Source of the DNA: Phaffia rhodozyma
Taxonomy: Eukaryota > Basidiomycota > Tremellomycetes > Cystofilobasidiales > Mrakiaceae
NCBI GenBank assembly: GCA_014706385.1
Contig: JACGZH010000007.1
Coordinates: 1,061,501-1,125,500 of the forward strand
Direction: 5' to 3'
Length of the DNA stretch: 64,000 nt
Both the position numbers and the translations under genes were made by a program. The notes below the pieces were generated by a model, which was not told the origin of the DNA, did no database searches, and worked only from the letters and a program-made list of their open reading frames with translations. This document shows positions 46,279 to 57,486 of the stretch, in pieces (the stretch's first letter is position 1; every line of letters begins with the position of its first letter).

Positions 46279-47479
46279 ATGGTCCAGCGAATCTCATCCC
46301 CCATTAGGTCATCCCCGGTCAGATCATTCTCCCTCGGTCTCTGTTCCCCAATAAAGGTGCCAACGATCGTCGTCACGCCATGTGAGCCATCGAGAGAGCC
46401 TTTTCTATACATGTCGGCCGAGAAAGGGCCAGTCTATCCATATCGATCGTCAGAGAGGTGGGTGTCAAACAAAGAACCTAAGGGAAAAACCATCAGATGG
46501 GTGCTGATCGTGGTCATTGGAATGCTGGCGCTACTTTCTCAGGTGGTCACTAAGCCTGATCTCTTTCCCTATAAAGATGTTCGTTCTGTTTCGTGTTTCT
46601 TCCTCTTCTACCGTGGTTGTTTTTTCACTTGTGGCTTCATGAGACAAAGTTTTGATCATCTTCCTTTGCTGATGGTAATCCAGATCAAAATGTCAATTCC
46701 CTCACGCCCGATCTCTCCCACGTTTCTTTTCTCGTCCCCTCATCCCTCCCCTATAACACCATCCGATGACTTGGCATCCTCCTCCTCCTCAAATTCTCCT
46801 TCAGACTCTTTCTACAAAAGATCGTTCTCCTTTCCGACCTCATTCACCACTTCGTTCGGAAACTGGAAAGTTAACTGGTCAAAGGAGAACGAGACACTAA
46901 TGATCGGTTCGGTTCCGGCCTCTGGTCTTAGGAATGCAGGTTTATTGAGATTTCTGGAACATGGGAGGTGGTCGCTGATGGAAAGACCGACTTATCATAC
47001 GTCCGAGCAGATCTCGAGTTCACATCCTGGAACAAGTTCGCATGCGTCGTCGTAGATGATCGATCGATCTATGGATTGTTCTCACGAACCTTTTACTTCC
47101 TTTTGTCATACCCTCATCTCTTCCGGTCTTTTCTATCTCATTCGGTCTTCGTCTTCGTCTTTCTCTTCTGATCTCTTCAATATCTTTAGGATTTCGCTTG
47201 GAACATATTACCAGATCTCGTCCGCTGTCATTTCCTGCCTTCAAGGAAGACAGATCCTGTTTCGTACATCATCTTTCGTCTTTCGTCTTTCATCTTTTGT
47301 TTGTTATGTTTATTGACGACAGGGCATATTCTACATCTAGATTTTTTCATATCACGCTCTTTTCCTCTAACCATCCTGACGACTCAATGCAGTCGTCCTC
47401 ATACATGTGTCTTCATTGATTTATCCTTTTCCCATTCCTCCTCTTTTGTTCTTACTGGAACCACAGGCGGGTATGTTGA
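46279..47479 (+). CDS. Unrecognised type II membrane protein
   Basis: Exon 1 (46279-46578) encodes about 100 residues: a basic, Ser-rich N-terminus, then KTIRWVLIVVIGMLALLSQV as a single membrane anchor. The rest would be lumenal or extracellular. Exon 2 (46684-46877) is Ser/Pro-rich and ends GNWKVNW. A 62-nt intron (46878-46939, branch-like CACTAATG) joins it in phase to exon 3 (46940-47051): FIEISGTWEVVADGKTDLSY, VRADLEFTSWNKFACVV. A probable exon 4 (47190-47263) reads DFAWNILPDLVRCHFLPSRK. The 3' end near 47479 is a guess. Without the 62-nt intron the frame would run to a stop at 47055. I do not recognise the family. The Trp-rich, regular lumenal sequence suggests a folded secretory-pathway domain. 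Confidence 0.5.
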
Positions 47480-47791
47480 GTTTTGATCGAGACCGATGAT
47501 TACTCATGACGTCTCTTGATATGATGAATGATTCACCCTTGCTTGATCGTCTTTTCTTCTTCTTCTTCTTCTTGGTTTTCCATGGTAGATATACAACTCC
47601 TCATATTCCTTTCTGACACAAAAAATCGGTAACAACAACAAGACTAGAAGAGACAAAAGAAGGAAAAGAAATAGAGGAAAGAAGATCAAAGACAAGTGAA
47701 AAATAGAGAGGATAGGCAGAGGCAGATGGAAGAAAAGAAGAAAGAAAGCGAAGCGACGCAATCTGAAGGAACACCGAGCAAGGTCGACGAA
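47480..47791. other. Intergenic region between convergent genes
   Basis: Between the gene at 46279 and the minus-strand gene ending at 47792. Contains a short TTCTTC run (47552-47570) and a purine-rich tract. No coding sequence supported. Confidence 0.4.
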
Positions 47792-48768
47792 TTAATAGTC
47801 GTATTTGATGTCCTTGGAAGGATCGATACCCAATTCGTTGTAAACATCTTGTTGGGTCCTGATCTTGATGTTTGAGTTGTCGGGAACAGTTCCGGGCAAG
47901 TTGTTCAACTCATTGAATTCCTCGAAAGTCCTGTTGATTTAGAGAGATGAAATGTGTTAGGAAATTAGCCAGATGGTCATGCCCGAGGAAGAGGGTTGAA
48001 GTAGAAGCAAGACGTACTCCGGCTGGAGAATCATTCCACCAGAGGATACAGTTGGATACTTCTGAAGAGAGATCCGCATCCTCTCAGCGAGTTGTCGCTC
48101 GGTCTCCATCGACTCGAACCTCTCTTTGATGATCTGCTCAGACGACGGAGACCAGTACTGAACCAGTCGGACCAGGTACGGTCTCTTATCATCCGGACCG
48201 GTCTTGGCGGTCGAATCATGGGCTCCCCACGAAGGGTCGTTAGGCTTGAACTCTCGTTCAGTTCGGGCGGGCATATAGGTGATCCCTAGATAAGCTAGCA
48301 AGAACACTGCGGCCGTCTTGAGGTACAAAGGGTTAGAGAAACCTGTTCAGGACATCCAGGATTAGATTCGGTTGAAAGTCAGTCCCAAAACGAAAAGGAT
48401 CTCGGAGATGGAGGGACAGGGAGAAGGAGTACACGGGGAGGAGAGAGGTGAAAAAAAAACGATCCAGTCAGACCGGAGGGAATAGCCGTACCTAAATACT
48501 CCTGTTCGAAAGGTTCCTGTTCTTCTCCAGGATAAGTAAAGTGTTCGTGTCTATCATGACTTTGGAATCCATAACCGCTTCGTCCATGGTTGATATCACC
48601 CTCCGGAGGGACGCTATGAGCAGCAGAATGTCCGTGTACGGCGTGAAGCTTAGGAGATGGGGTTGTGAACCTGGCCGAGGTGAGAGCGATAGATCGGTTT
48701 AGAGAAACAGAGGACAGAGATAGTCTAGAAACCAGACCAGCCGTCGAAAGAGGGTTGAGCAAGGGCAT
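47792..48768 (-). CDS. Single-pass mitochondrial-type membrane protein, function not recognised
   Basis: Start ATG 48768: MPLLNPLSTAGLVSRLSLSS, SVSLNRSIALTSARFTTPSP, a hydroxylated, basic, acid-free leader typical of mitochondrial import. A His/Gly-rich segment follows (HAVHGHSAAHS), then GEEQEPFEQEYLG. Exon 2 has one membrane span (YLKTAAVFLLAYLGITYMP), a charged part with YLVRLVQYWSPSSEQIIKER and RQLAERMRISLQKYP. The last exon is TFEEFNELNNLPGTVPDNSN, ending KDIKYDY. The length, about 225 residues, the single span and the mixed-charge tail would fit an accessory respiratory-complex subunit, but I cannot match a specific one. Phases of both introns agree. Confidence 0.7.
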
Positions 48769-48901
48769 GACAAGACAAATGTTACCAGAGAGAAGAGAGA
48801 GAGTGTGTGTATGAACGAAGGAGAAAGAGATGAAGAAGAGAGAGTATCGGATGGTTCCAGAGATGGAAAGTGGAAGGAGAACAAGCTCAGAGACTAAGAG
48901 G

Positions 48902-48994
48902 GTGATTAGGAAGGTGACTAGGAAGGTGACTAGGAAGGTGACTAGGAAGGTGACTAGGAAGGTGACTAGGAAGGTGACTAGGAAGGTGACTAGA
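48902..48994 (+). repeat. Tandem 12-bp repeat (AAGGTGACTAGG), about 7 copies
   Basis: Six perfect units from 48911 to 48982, a seventh with one mismatch (48983-48994) and decayed copies on both sides (GTGATTAGG at 48902; GTGATTAGAAAA after 49020). Lies in the divergent promoter between the genes starting at 48768 (-) and 49240 (+). Confidence 0.92.
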
Positions 48995-49121
48995 GAGTTA
49001 TTAGAAAAGTCATCAGGCAAGTGATTAGAAAATCTACTAGAAAAGCTATTAGAATCGATCCAATTCGCCAATCCTCTTAGTACAACCCGGCCAGATATCT
49101 TAGGCAATTCATCTGGCGCTC

Positions 49122-49145
49122 ACGCGTCAGATCAAGGAGACGCGT
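49122..49145 (+). promoter_or_regulatory. Pair of MCB (ACGCGT) boxes upstream of the DPB3-like gene
   Basis: TCACGCGTCAG and AGACGCGTCGA, spaced 18 bp. MCB boxes bind the Mbp1-containing MBF complex in yeasts and drive G1/S expression; that role here is inferred. Confidence 0.6.
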
Positions 49146-49239
49146 CGAAAATACGCTGTTCATTTCGTTACTCAACGTTCTCAACATCACCTGCTTGAAT
49201 CCTCCTTCATACTAAACAAATACATACACACACATCGAG

Positions 49240-50695
49240 ATGAGCGACCAAGAAGGCCTTTCGTCCATTCCAGACTCTCCTGCGCCAGCTTCGATATCAG
49301 CTAAGAAAACATCGAAAGCACCACCAAAGACAACAACCTCGAAAACAGGATCCAAGGCGAATCCAAAGACAGCATCGAACACGGCCATTTCAAAGTCGAC
49401 AGCAGCCAAAAAAACAACATCAGCCTCCAAGGGGATATCGAAACCTGTAGCCTCGGTAGCGAAGAAAGGCAAAGGATCCAGTTCCTTCCCGATCTCCCGA
49501 GTTCAGAAAATCATTAAAGCTGGTCCGTCGGTTTATCTTCCCGACGTCTCGTTACACTCTGCTCATTCGCTGCTTGACGCTCAAATCTAACCTCATTCGC
49601 CTCGCTCAAATTGATCCATACAGATCCAGAGGTCACAAACTGCTCGAAAGAAGCTAGCTTCCTGATTTCGCAGGCTACCGTTCGTATATCAACTGTATAC
49701 CTGTTAAAAGTCCTTTCTGTCTGATGGCATCTCGCTCTATTTCTTCAACAGGAGTTCTTTGTCAAGAAGTTTGTTGATCAAGGCTATCTCAAGTCACGAA
49801 CAGACGGTCGAAAGACGATCCAGTTGAAAGATCTAAGTACGAATCCAAATCTTACATAAAAAGAGAGAAAAAAAAGGAGTGAACGAGAACAAAATGATAT
49901 TAATCGTGGCTATCTGAGCAATGGACGGCTAGCTGATATTTGTGGAATTGATCGGTTCTCTATATTTTCTGTGGTAATCCTTCAGCCAGTGTTGTTCGCG
50001 CTACACCAGATTTCATGTTCCTAGAAGGTATGTCCTTCCAAGATGACAGCTTAAGGAGTCTTCAACATCTTGCATGCGCCGAGTATATGCAATTCTTGAA
50101 AAACAAGACTGAATTACCCATTCAAACCGACTCTACCCATCAGAGTTGATCCCCGACCCCGTCACCTTAAATCAAGCTCTAGCCATGCGTGCCAAGAAGC
50201 TTGCCACAGACGATTTGCCAGTCGGTATGAGTGAATCAGATGAACCGGAAGGATCTGACGAGGAATCTATCGATGGAGAGGAACAGACCGCTACGACGAG
50301 TGCTGGCCGACAGACGTTCTTTGCCCCAACCGGCTCGGCTGTTGCCAAAGGCAAGGGGAGAGGAACTGGAGTAACAAGGGCAAGAAAGTCGTTAAAGAAA
50401 GGAGAATCGTCGGCTAACGGTACTTCATCGACGGCTAAGAAGACGTTAGTCCTATTTGCTCTCTCGTTCTTTCTTTCTGTGTATTTCGACCGACGAGGAT
50501 CTGTCTACCTATCAGTCGAGAACGTGCTGATCGTGTGGATTGTTTTTGCTTTTATTCGCTGTGACGAAAAGTTCCGAAGGTGTTGCCGATGGTGAGGCAA
50601 CAGAGGATGCACCGGCTGCCGAGGATGGCGCGACCAGCACTGATGTACCATTGGTCGAACAATCCTCCCACATGGATGTTGATACCTCGTCGTAG
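49240..50695 (+). CDS. DPB3-like: Histone-fold protein, Dpb3/CHRAC (NF-YC-like) type
   Basis: N-terminus Lys/Ala/Ser/Thr-rich (about 80 residues), then the histone fold: FPISRVQKIIKA, DPEVTNCSKEASFLISQAT, EFFVKKFVDQGYLKSR, DGRKTIQLKDL. It continues VRATPDFMFLEELIPDPV, the end typical of DNA polymerase epsilon subunit C and chromatin-accessibility-complex subunits. A Glu/Asp and Ser-rich tail with basic patches follows, ending MDVDTSS (stop 50693-50695). The introns split the fold after KIIKA and after QLKDL. Polymerase epsilon Dpb3 or the ISWI partner Dls1/CHRAC cannot be separated by eye. The paired MCB boxes upstream favour a replication role. Confidence 0.75.
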
Positions 50696-51533
50696 ATTCG
50701 ATTCAAGTTCATCCCCATCTTATGAGTGAAAGAAACATCACGGATACATGTATATGACGAACAGACCAATACAATCGTCAACTGCTTATGTGTATGCTGA
50801 CCAGGCATCTTTGAGTTTATCATATATGTGTGTGTGTGTGTGTGTGTATATACTCGTGGCGAGCAACACGTTGCAAATAAAAGAACGGACATGTACCCAA
50901 TAGATGGCCATTATCATGTCCGCGCGGAACGAAAACGTTGTGGTCATCAGCAAGAATATTCCGTTAACATTCTCATCTCCTTTTTTTTTCTCCTTTTTTT
51001 CTCCTTTCCTCTCCAACACTCGGAACATCACATCTCTTCCTTCTTCTGGTCTCACCTTCCTCTCCAGAAGTCTCTTGGCCGAATTATTTGTTTCGTTCGG
51101 TTCAACCCTAGACTCCAGCGGCGGCCGTCAAGCGTCCAAACAGACTCGCCACCTCTCGATCATTCTCATCAATTCTTGTTCAGAGTTCGATTCGGCCTTC
51201 TCCACTCTCGTTCTCACCGATCATCTCTGCTCCTTAGCCCGGTTGAGGCTACCTGTACTGAACCATCAAACACGTACACAAGTCCTACCTATCGCTCTCT
51301 ACAATAGAGTTCATTCAGCCTCAAGAGTCTGAGGTCATCAATCTTACTTGATCTTCCTTCTGGCTGGCTGACTCGCTTGCTCTTGCCTCTGTTCTTCTGA
51401 CTTCCTGATCCAATACATCCGATCTTCATCTCTCTCTTCGGACAAATCCCTCTATCATCATCACCTGCCTTTTTTTTTTGAGACGAGCGATCAGAACCAT
51501 TCTACCAAGCACCAACTGTCAGACGACGAGAAC
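50696..51533. other. Long intergenic region with (GT)n repeat
   Basis: 3' flank of the DPB3-like gene and promoter/leader of the NAD kinase gene. It has a (GT)n run of about 11 units (50825-50847) and a strongly pyrimidine-rich tract (50978-51070). Another T run lies at 51471-51480, about 55 bp before the ATG. No coding sequence supported. Confidence 0.5.
50825..50847 (+). repeat. (GT)n dinucleotide microsatellite
   Basis: Uninterrupted GT run of about 11 units between two genes. Confidence 0.85.
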
Positions 51534-54500
51534 ATGTCCAGATCCTTGTCTCAGGAGGATAGACAGCTGGAGCAATCTGAAGCTGTTGGTCGGGATCAAC
51601 AGGCCGTGGAGCCTACGACCTCGAACTTTTCGACCCCATCCCGTCAGATAGATCTTGATGACCGACCATCTGAATCTCCCTCTCAGTCTACTGTTTCCTC
51701 ATCGTCTTCCTCCACTTCTTCTCCTCATGACAAACATACTCAAAAGTGGGCAGCTCGGAATCCTGCGTTACCATCCCCTTTGAGAAATCAACATCCTAAT
51801 CAAAGCCCTCAAACTACAACTGACTCATCGCTTTCCAGCTCGTCATCAGCTGCTTCTCCTGCCCTTGATTCATCAGCCAAGCCGGATCAATCATCCTTGG
51901 GCACAACTCACTCCTCCGCCAGGGCGGCGAAACCGACATCACTTCCTTCATCTTCTGTGCCTTACACAGCAGCATCGAGTCCGCTAAAATCACCATGCTT
52001 CGTCCACGAGTATCTAAACCAGTCGGCTACCCTGTCCGATTTCCTCCAACGACCAACACCTCGTTCTAGCGAAAATACCAAAGAGAAGGATTCACTCAAG
52101 GAACACGTTCAACAGGGATTGCACAGAACGAAGAGCCAAATTAGACTTGAAAGAGGAGAAGCAGGCGAGGATGCGACGATAGCCCTGGCCGATGACGACG
52201 AAGATGGCAGTGAGGAAAATGAACGGGATGGAGTCGAGAGTTTGACAAAGCAGCTAGCTGAAACGGCCGTTGGAGTTCGAGAGATGTCCAAACAATTGGG
52301 TTCGTGATCTATCGTTTATATCCTTTGCTTTGTCGGTCTGACTTATTCACACCTTCCTATACTTATATGTTGATGTTCACATTCCAGGTCGAACCCGAGT
52401 GCGATCGAACATCCAAAACATTCTTATCGTCACAAAGGCGCGGGACAATCGACTCATCAAGCTCACGAGACAGCTTGCAATGTTCCTGATGTTGAAACCG
52501 AGGGGCAATGGTTCTCTGGGAGAGGTCCGAAGGGGTCACACGGTGTGAGTGAAGCGAGGTCTTCGAGTTCCTATACTACATCTGATACGAATGACGGACG
52601 CTAACCTTCTCAATCTGTTCTGAGGTGTTAGTTATGTTGATGCCCAACTCCGGACATCTAAGCGGTTTGATGCTGCAGGTCAGTTGTTTCATCTCCTGAT
52701 GTGTTCTATCTCCTTTTGAGGTATTTTCTATCGATTGCAAATATCCAGATCTGAACAATCAATCTTTTACCATTAATCGTTCAGGGATGGAGAGAGATTA
52801 TCCAGAACTCTTTGCTCCTCTTGGGCGCCGACGATCTTCTTCCTCGGCTAGCATCAACACGATGAACGGATCCGTCTATTCGGAGGGATCTGGTTCGGTT
52901 TCTCCTGGGGAGGGACAGCTTAGGTATTGGACGAGTGATATGTGTTCGAAGAGTCCGCATCTGTTTGACTTTGTTGTCACTGTGAGTATACGTTCAATCC
53001 TACTTTTAAAGTCATATGCCTAGACGCGCTGACGGTTTCTTGTATATGCGCGCCCAAAGCTTGGAGGAGATGGTACTGTTCTCTTTACATCTTGGCTGTT
53101 CCAGAAGATTGTGCCTCCGGTGTTACCTTTCGCACTCGGCTCTCTTGGATTTTTGACAAACTTTGACTTTGCCAACTACGAGTCCGTCATGAACTCTGCG
53201 ATTGATAAAGGAATCCGAGTCAATCTTCGGATGAGGTTTACCTGTACTGTTTACCGAGCCATCACTCCGGAGGCTAGCGGAAAGGGCCTCAAAGCCGTTC
53301 GCAAAAGTGGAGGTGAAATCTTGATGAGTGAGCTTGGAAAAAGTGGGTGGGAAGCATTGGAGGATGGTAACCAGCCACCGGTTCAAGGAAAAGGAAGGAA
53401 GGACAAGGAAGTCATCTGTTTCTCAACTAGACCGGTTGAAACTTTCGAGGTGTTGAATGATCTGGTGGTCGATAGAGGACCAAGTCCATTCGTGAGCATG
53501 CTCGAATTGTTTGGTGCGTTTTTTTTGTTTGCCATGCCAAGCTCTCGGTTCCTTCTTACTAACTCTATTTCTTTCTCCACTATCCCGGAATGTTTTTTCA
53601 CGAAGGTGACGAACACCACATGACTACAGTTCAGGCTGATGGACTAACAGTTTCGACCCCTACTGGATCAACAGCGTATTCTGTAAGTCATATAAGTCTT
53701 ATGATTCGAGTTGATGTATACTCGGGACTGACCAGAGTCTGGCGTTTCTTCTGCCGTTACTCTGACGTCTCTCAGCTTTCAGCTGGAGGATCATTGGTCC
53801 ATCCAGAAATCCCTGCGATCTGTATCACCCCTATATGCCCTCACACGCTCTCGTTCCGGCCAATGTTGCTTCCGGATAGCATGGAGTAAGAATATAGCGT
53901 CCGCTTTTCTTTTTCTCTCTTGTTCTAGTTGAGAACTGATCTGGGTTCTTCCCTTGGCGTTCTATTTTGCTTGAATCAAAAAGACTTCGAATCTGTGTGC
54001 CACATAATTCTCGAAGTACCGCTTGGGCAAGTTTCGATGGGCGCGGTCGAGTCGAGCTAAAACAGGGAGATCATATCAAGGTCGTTGCTTCCAAATACCC
54101 TTTCCCAACCATCTGTGCTGACAAACAGTCGACTGTGAGCAGAATTTGACCCGCTTTATTGAGATTCTGTTCAACGAACTATGGGAGCTGACGCTTCAAT
54201 GCGATTTCTGTTTGTGTCTTAGGACTGGTTCAATGCTATTCAGCGAACCCTTCGATGGAATGGTATGTCATCTTTATTCAGTTTTACGGATTCTGCGAAA
54301 GTATGGCTCAATCTAGATATGGCCATTTTCTATCTCCAAATCTTCAGATCGCGAGAAACAAAAGTCGTTTGTCATCGTCGAAGAGCCTCGAGCGCCAAAA
54401 CCTTTGAGACCACCTCAGGATGCGGTTAGCAATTCACCGGCTTCTGATGCTATAAAGTCGCCTGAAGATCCGGAGATTGATCTTGATGATGAGGATGAAA

Positions 54501-55372
54501 AGTTCGATATCGACGAGTAAGCCATTCTCATTCTTCTTGGCCTCGAGTGCCTGCCACCTGGAGTTGTACTGACATCGATATCTATCAGTTCATCCACAGT
54601 GAACGCGTCGATTGCCTCCTTTTCCGGATCATCAGACCAGAAATCTACGACGGATGCTTCCGCTGCCCCTCTATCACCGTCCTCCTCGAACGACGACTGG
54701 ACCGAACCTCCTGACCCACACTCGGGAGTCTCAACCCCTGGCAGATATGCAGGTTCTCGTTCTCACCCGCCTACATTGAATGCTCGCCATATCATAGGTG
54801 CTCTGGCCAAGATCCCTCAATATCAATCTCAATCGCTATCGTCTAGGCCAACATCGACAAGCCATCATATCCCGCCCGTCGAGCCGATGCTTCGATCTAA
54901 GTTTACAACACCGGCAAATCTTCGGTTGACGCCTACAGACGGCTCTCGGGCATCGAACAAACCTCAACCGGCCAGTCCGTCTTTAGCCGAAAGGGAAAAT
55001 TCCGTCGCTGCCGGGTCAAGAGATAAGTCGACAGTCGATCAATCAGCAACGTCGTCTTTACCGGCAGAAGCTCAGACGCCCAAACCGACGGATAGATTTA
55101 GAAAGCCTCATCCGCCACCACATTATTCACATCAACAACGCCTTCAGTCATCCAGGGGCAGTCAATCCGGTTCTTCTCGCAGTAATCGACAGAGGGACAC
55201 GGCTGAAGGAACGCTTAACGCGAATGAGATGAGTCGGGCATTTGCATGTGAGTTCAATTCTCTCCAACATTGATTTAACAGGGCTAGGTGCTGAACCTTT
55301 CGTTTGTTTCATTGTATAGTCTTTGGCCAAGACGAGTCGGATAGTGGGATGAGTGAATCTGATAACGAGTAG
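51534..55372 (+). CDS. UTR1: NAD(H) kinase (Utr1/Pos5 family) with long disordered ends
   Basis: Makes NADP(H) from NAD(H) and ATP. The first exon (from 51534) is a Ser-rich, low-complexity N-terminus of over 250 residues. The catalytic core begins [20 protein letters not shown]. It includes the diagnostic [17 protein letters not shown] (GGDG), [19 protein letters not shown], then [15 protein letters not shown] and [20 protein letters not shown], and [16 protein letters not shown]. The C-terminal core ends [15 protein letters not shown] further 270 or so residues are Ser/Pro-rich and acidic, ending [11 protein letters not shown]. No mitochondrial leader is evident, so a cytosolic enzyme is more likely. 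Residue blocks are complete; the long flanking regions are probably regulatory. Confidence 0.93.
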
Positions 55373-55729
55373 GCGTGGCTTTCTGTGTTATCCCTGTGCT
55401 TTCTTTCTTTATCATCCATGCTTTATATCATGCAATTTGCTACTCAGTGTCCCTTCGTTCATCTGTTTCTTCTCTATCTCATCAGTAGTATCCTTACCTA
55501 TTGTTCATCCGTCAAAGCCATTACTTTGTCTCTACGCAGAACTTAACCATCTTGATATCTGCGAATGCTTCAACGAGATAAGATAAATAAACAGAAAGCT
55601 TATCATCAATTTTGGAAAAAAAAACCATTGAAATCCACTGAAATTCAACAGATAGAATTATTCCTCTTGGCCTGTTAAGTTGACCAAATCAAACCTACAA
55701 CACGACCAGCTCTCCACCAATCGATAGCC
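55373..55729. other. Intergenic region
   Basis: Short region between two same-strand genes. T-rich first half (likely 3' UTR) and an A run near 55614-55625. Nothing else recognised. Confidence 0.4.
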
Positions 55730-57215
55730 ATGTCTACCGGTCTCCCTAGAAATCACTTCGTGCCCGCACGGCTAAAGCCAGCTGCTACTGAAGTCCCGGA
55801 AGTATGAATATTCTTCTGAGGCTGCTTCTGTTCACTGAAACCCTTGTGCTTAAGCTTCTTTCCCTTACCGAATGTCTGCCTTTCTTCTTCTTAGAACTAC
55901 AAGAAATCAAGTCGGCACCAAGCAGGAATTAAGAAAGTTCTTTGGGTATGGCTTAACAGGTGGTATGAATCTGAAGGTCAAGCTCGATACAAATCCCAAG
56001 GCGCGACTGAGAAGGATGAGTTGAGTGAAGAGAGGAAGAAAGCATTGGCGGTGGTGGATTTGGCTTGTGGAAGGTCTGTTTCAGTCTTCTCCTTTTGCCT
56101 ACAACAGGAGCCACTCAAACTTATTAGGGAACGTTTTCATATTTGGCGAATTATTCAGTGGAGAGATCACAGAGTTCTTGACTCAATGGTATCAGCTCGG
56201 TCGGCTTGGAACGAACGTTTCCTCCTCCAGCGACAGCTCTTCTTCCGTGACTTCAACCCCTACGACTGGACCTACAAATCTCGTTCCCTCCATCCATCCC
56301 GCTCTTCAAACAAATTTGAAAGCTCCACTCGCATCTCGACCTGCTTTCATCCCACCCGCTCGTCGAAAACCAGTGTCTAGCACTCCCGGAGCCTCCTCTC
56401 AGACGGATGCCTCGACCGGTAGTCCCTCCCCTCAGGTGCCGTCTTCGTTCGGCCAGTCGTCTCTGAAAGGAGGTCAATACGCATCCCTCGTCAGACCGCC
56501 CGCTCTACCGGCATCGTTCACATCGCTTGAGATCCTTCCTACCGATGCGTATCCTACTACTCACAACCCGCTGTACCAACAACGGCTGCCTGCTGGAAAC
56601 CCTGCTTACCCGACGGATCTTGTCCCATTAACGTTCCATCAGATCGCTCTCTCTCAACTTTCTTTCCCTCGATCGTTCACCGCTTCGGAGGCAGAACCGT
56701 ATCCAAAGTTCGACATGATCATCTGTTCGTTTGCCTTGCATATGGTTGAAGAAGAAGACTTGGCTGTCGGTGCTTATGGAGGCGAAGCCTACGACAAGGA
56801 ACGCAAGGAAAAGAAGAAATCAGAGTTTTGGGCTCTGCTCTGGGAGTTGAGTTTGAGGGCAGAATGGTTGGTCGTGTTAAACACAAACAAACGACCGGTC
56901 ATTGGAGAATCTACCGGCTGGGCTAGATGGGATCTGGCAAACTGGAGAATCGCCAGGCAGGAAGGGTTTGGAGGGAAGAAGGAGGACGAAGAGGATGAGG
57001 AGGACGAAGAACCGGAGGAGGGAGATGACTTGGAGAGAGATTCAGCGGTTGAGGTCAAGCGAGACAGGTGTGTTTTTCCTCCCCTTTAATCGGAGAATTT
57101 ACTTAACGATCTGTCCTATTAAACCTTGGTTTCCATTTCGTTTGTTCTTTAATCTTCACGAAATTCACACAGGGTCCGAATGAGAGTGTACCGAAGCGTA
57201 GGAGGGAGCGCATAG
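55730..57215 (+). CDS. SAM-dependent methyltransferase-like protein
   Basis: Start ATG 55730 (MSTGLPRNHFVPARLKP). The second exon reads NYKKSSRHQAGIKKVLWVWL and ends KALAVVDLACG. The next begins SGEITEFLTQWYQ after a TTATTCAG acceptor. Together this makes motif I (VVDLACGSGE), the SAM-binding loop. A long Ser/Pro-rich insert follows (about 56200-56480), then FTSLEILPTDAYP and later FDMIICSFALHMVEEEDL, which resembles the post-I/IV region. WLVVLNTNKRPVI follows. An acidic stretch (DEEDEEDEEPEEGDD) precedes the basic C-terminus VRMRVYRSVGGSA. The catalytic residue and substrate are not identifiable. It could act on RNA, protein or a small molecule. No organelle leader seen. Confidence 0.7.
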
Positions 57216-57486
57216 ATTCGATGAATACGCTTCTATTTGAGAAGAGAGGAAATTGAAATCGCATTGCAGATAAAACATGTCTATGGAAAGCAAAGCGAAT
57301 TTTGACAACGCGTAGAACTACAACAAAAGACACTCTGATTAAGAACAAGTAAGAAGAAAAGATGATGGTTTTGATATCGAATGAGATAAAAGATGAGTGA
57401 TGAAATATCCAGATTGAAGACTTTGAGCAACTTTAAATGCGGCTCCATAGATATATAATAGTCAAAGCAGGGACAAAGGAAGAGGC

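Larger units (their letters stand above)
48769..49239. promoter_or_regulatory. Divergent promoter with 12-bp repeats and two MCB boxes
   Basis: Between head-to-head genes. The half nearer 48768 carries the 12-bp repeat array. The half nearer 49240 carries two perfect ACGCGT boxes (49122-49127, 49140-49145), 95-118 bp before the DPB3-like start codon. Confidence 0.6.

Noticed and set aside
48830..49024. Repetitive Lys-Val-Thr-Arg peptide from the 12-bp repeat
   Set aside because: A 12-bp unit is a multiple of three, so open frames come for free on both strands; no support as a gene.
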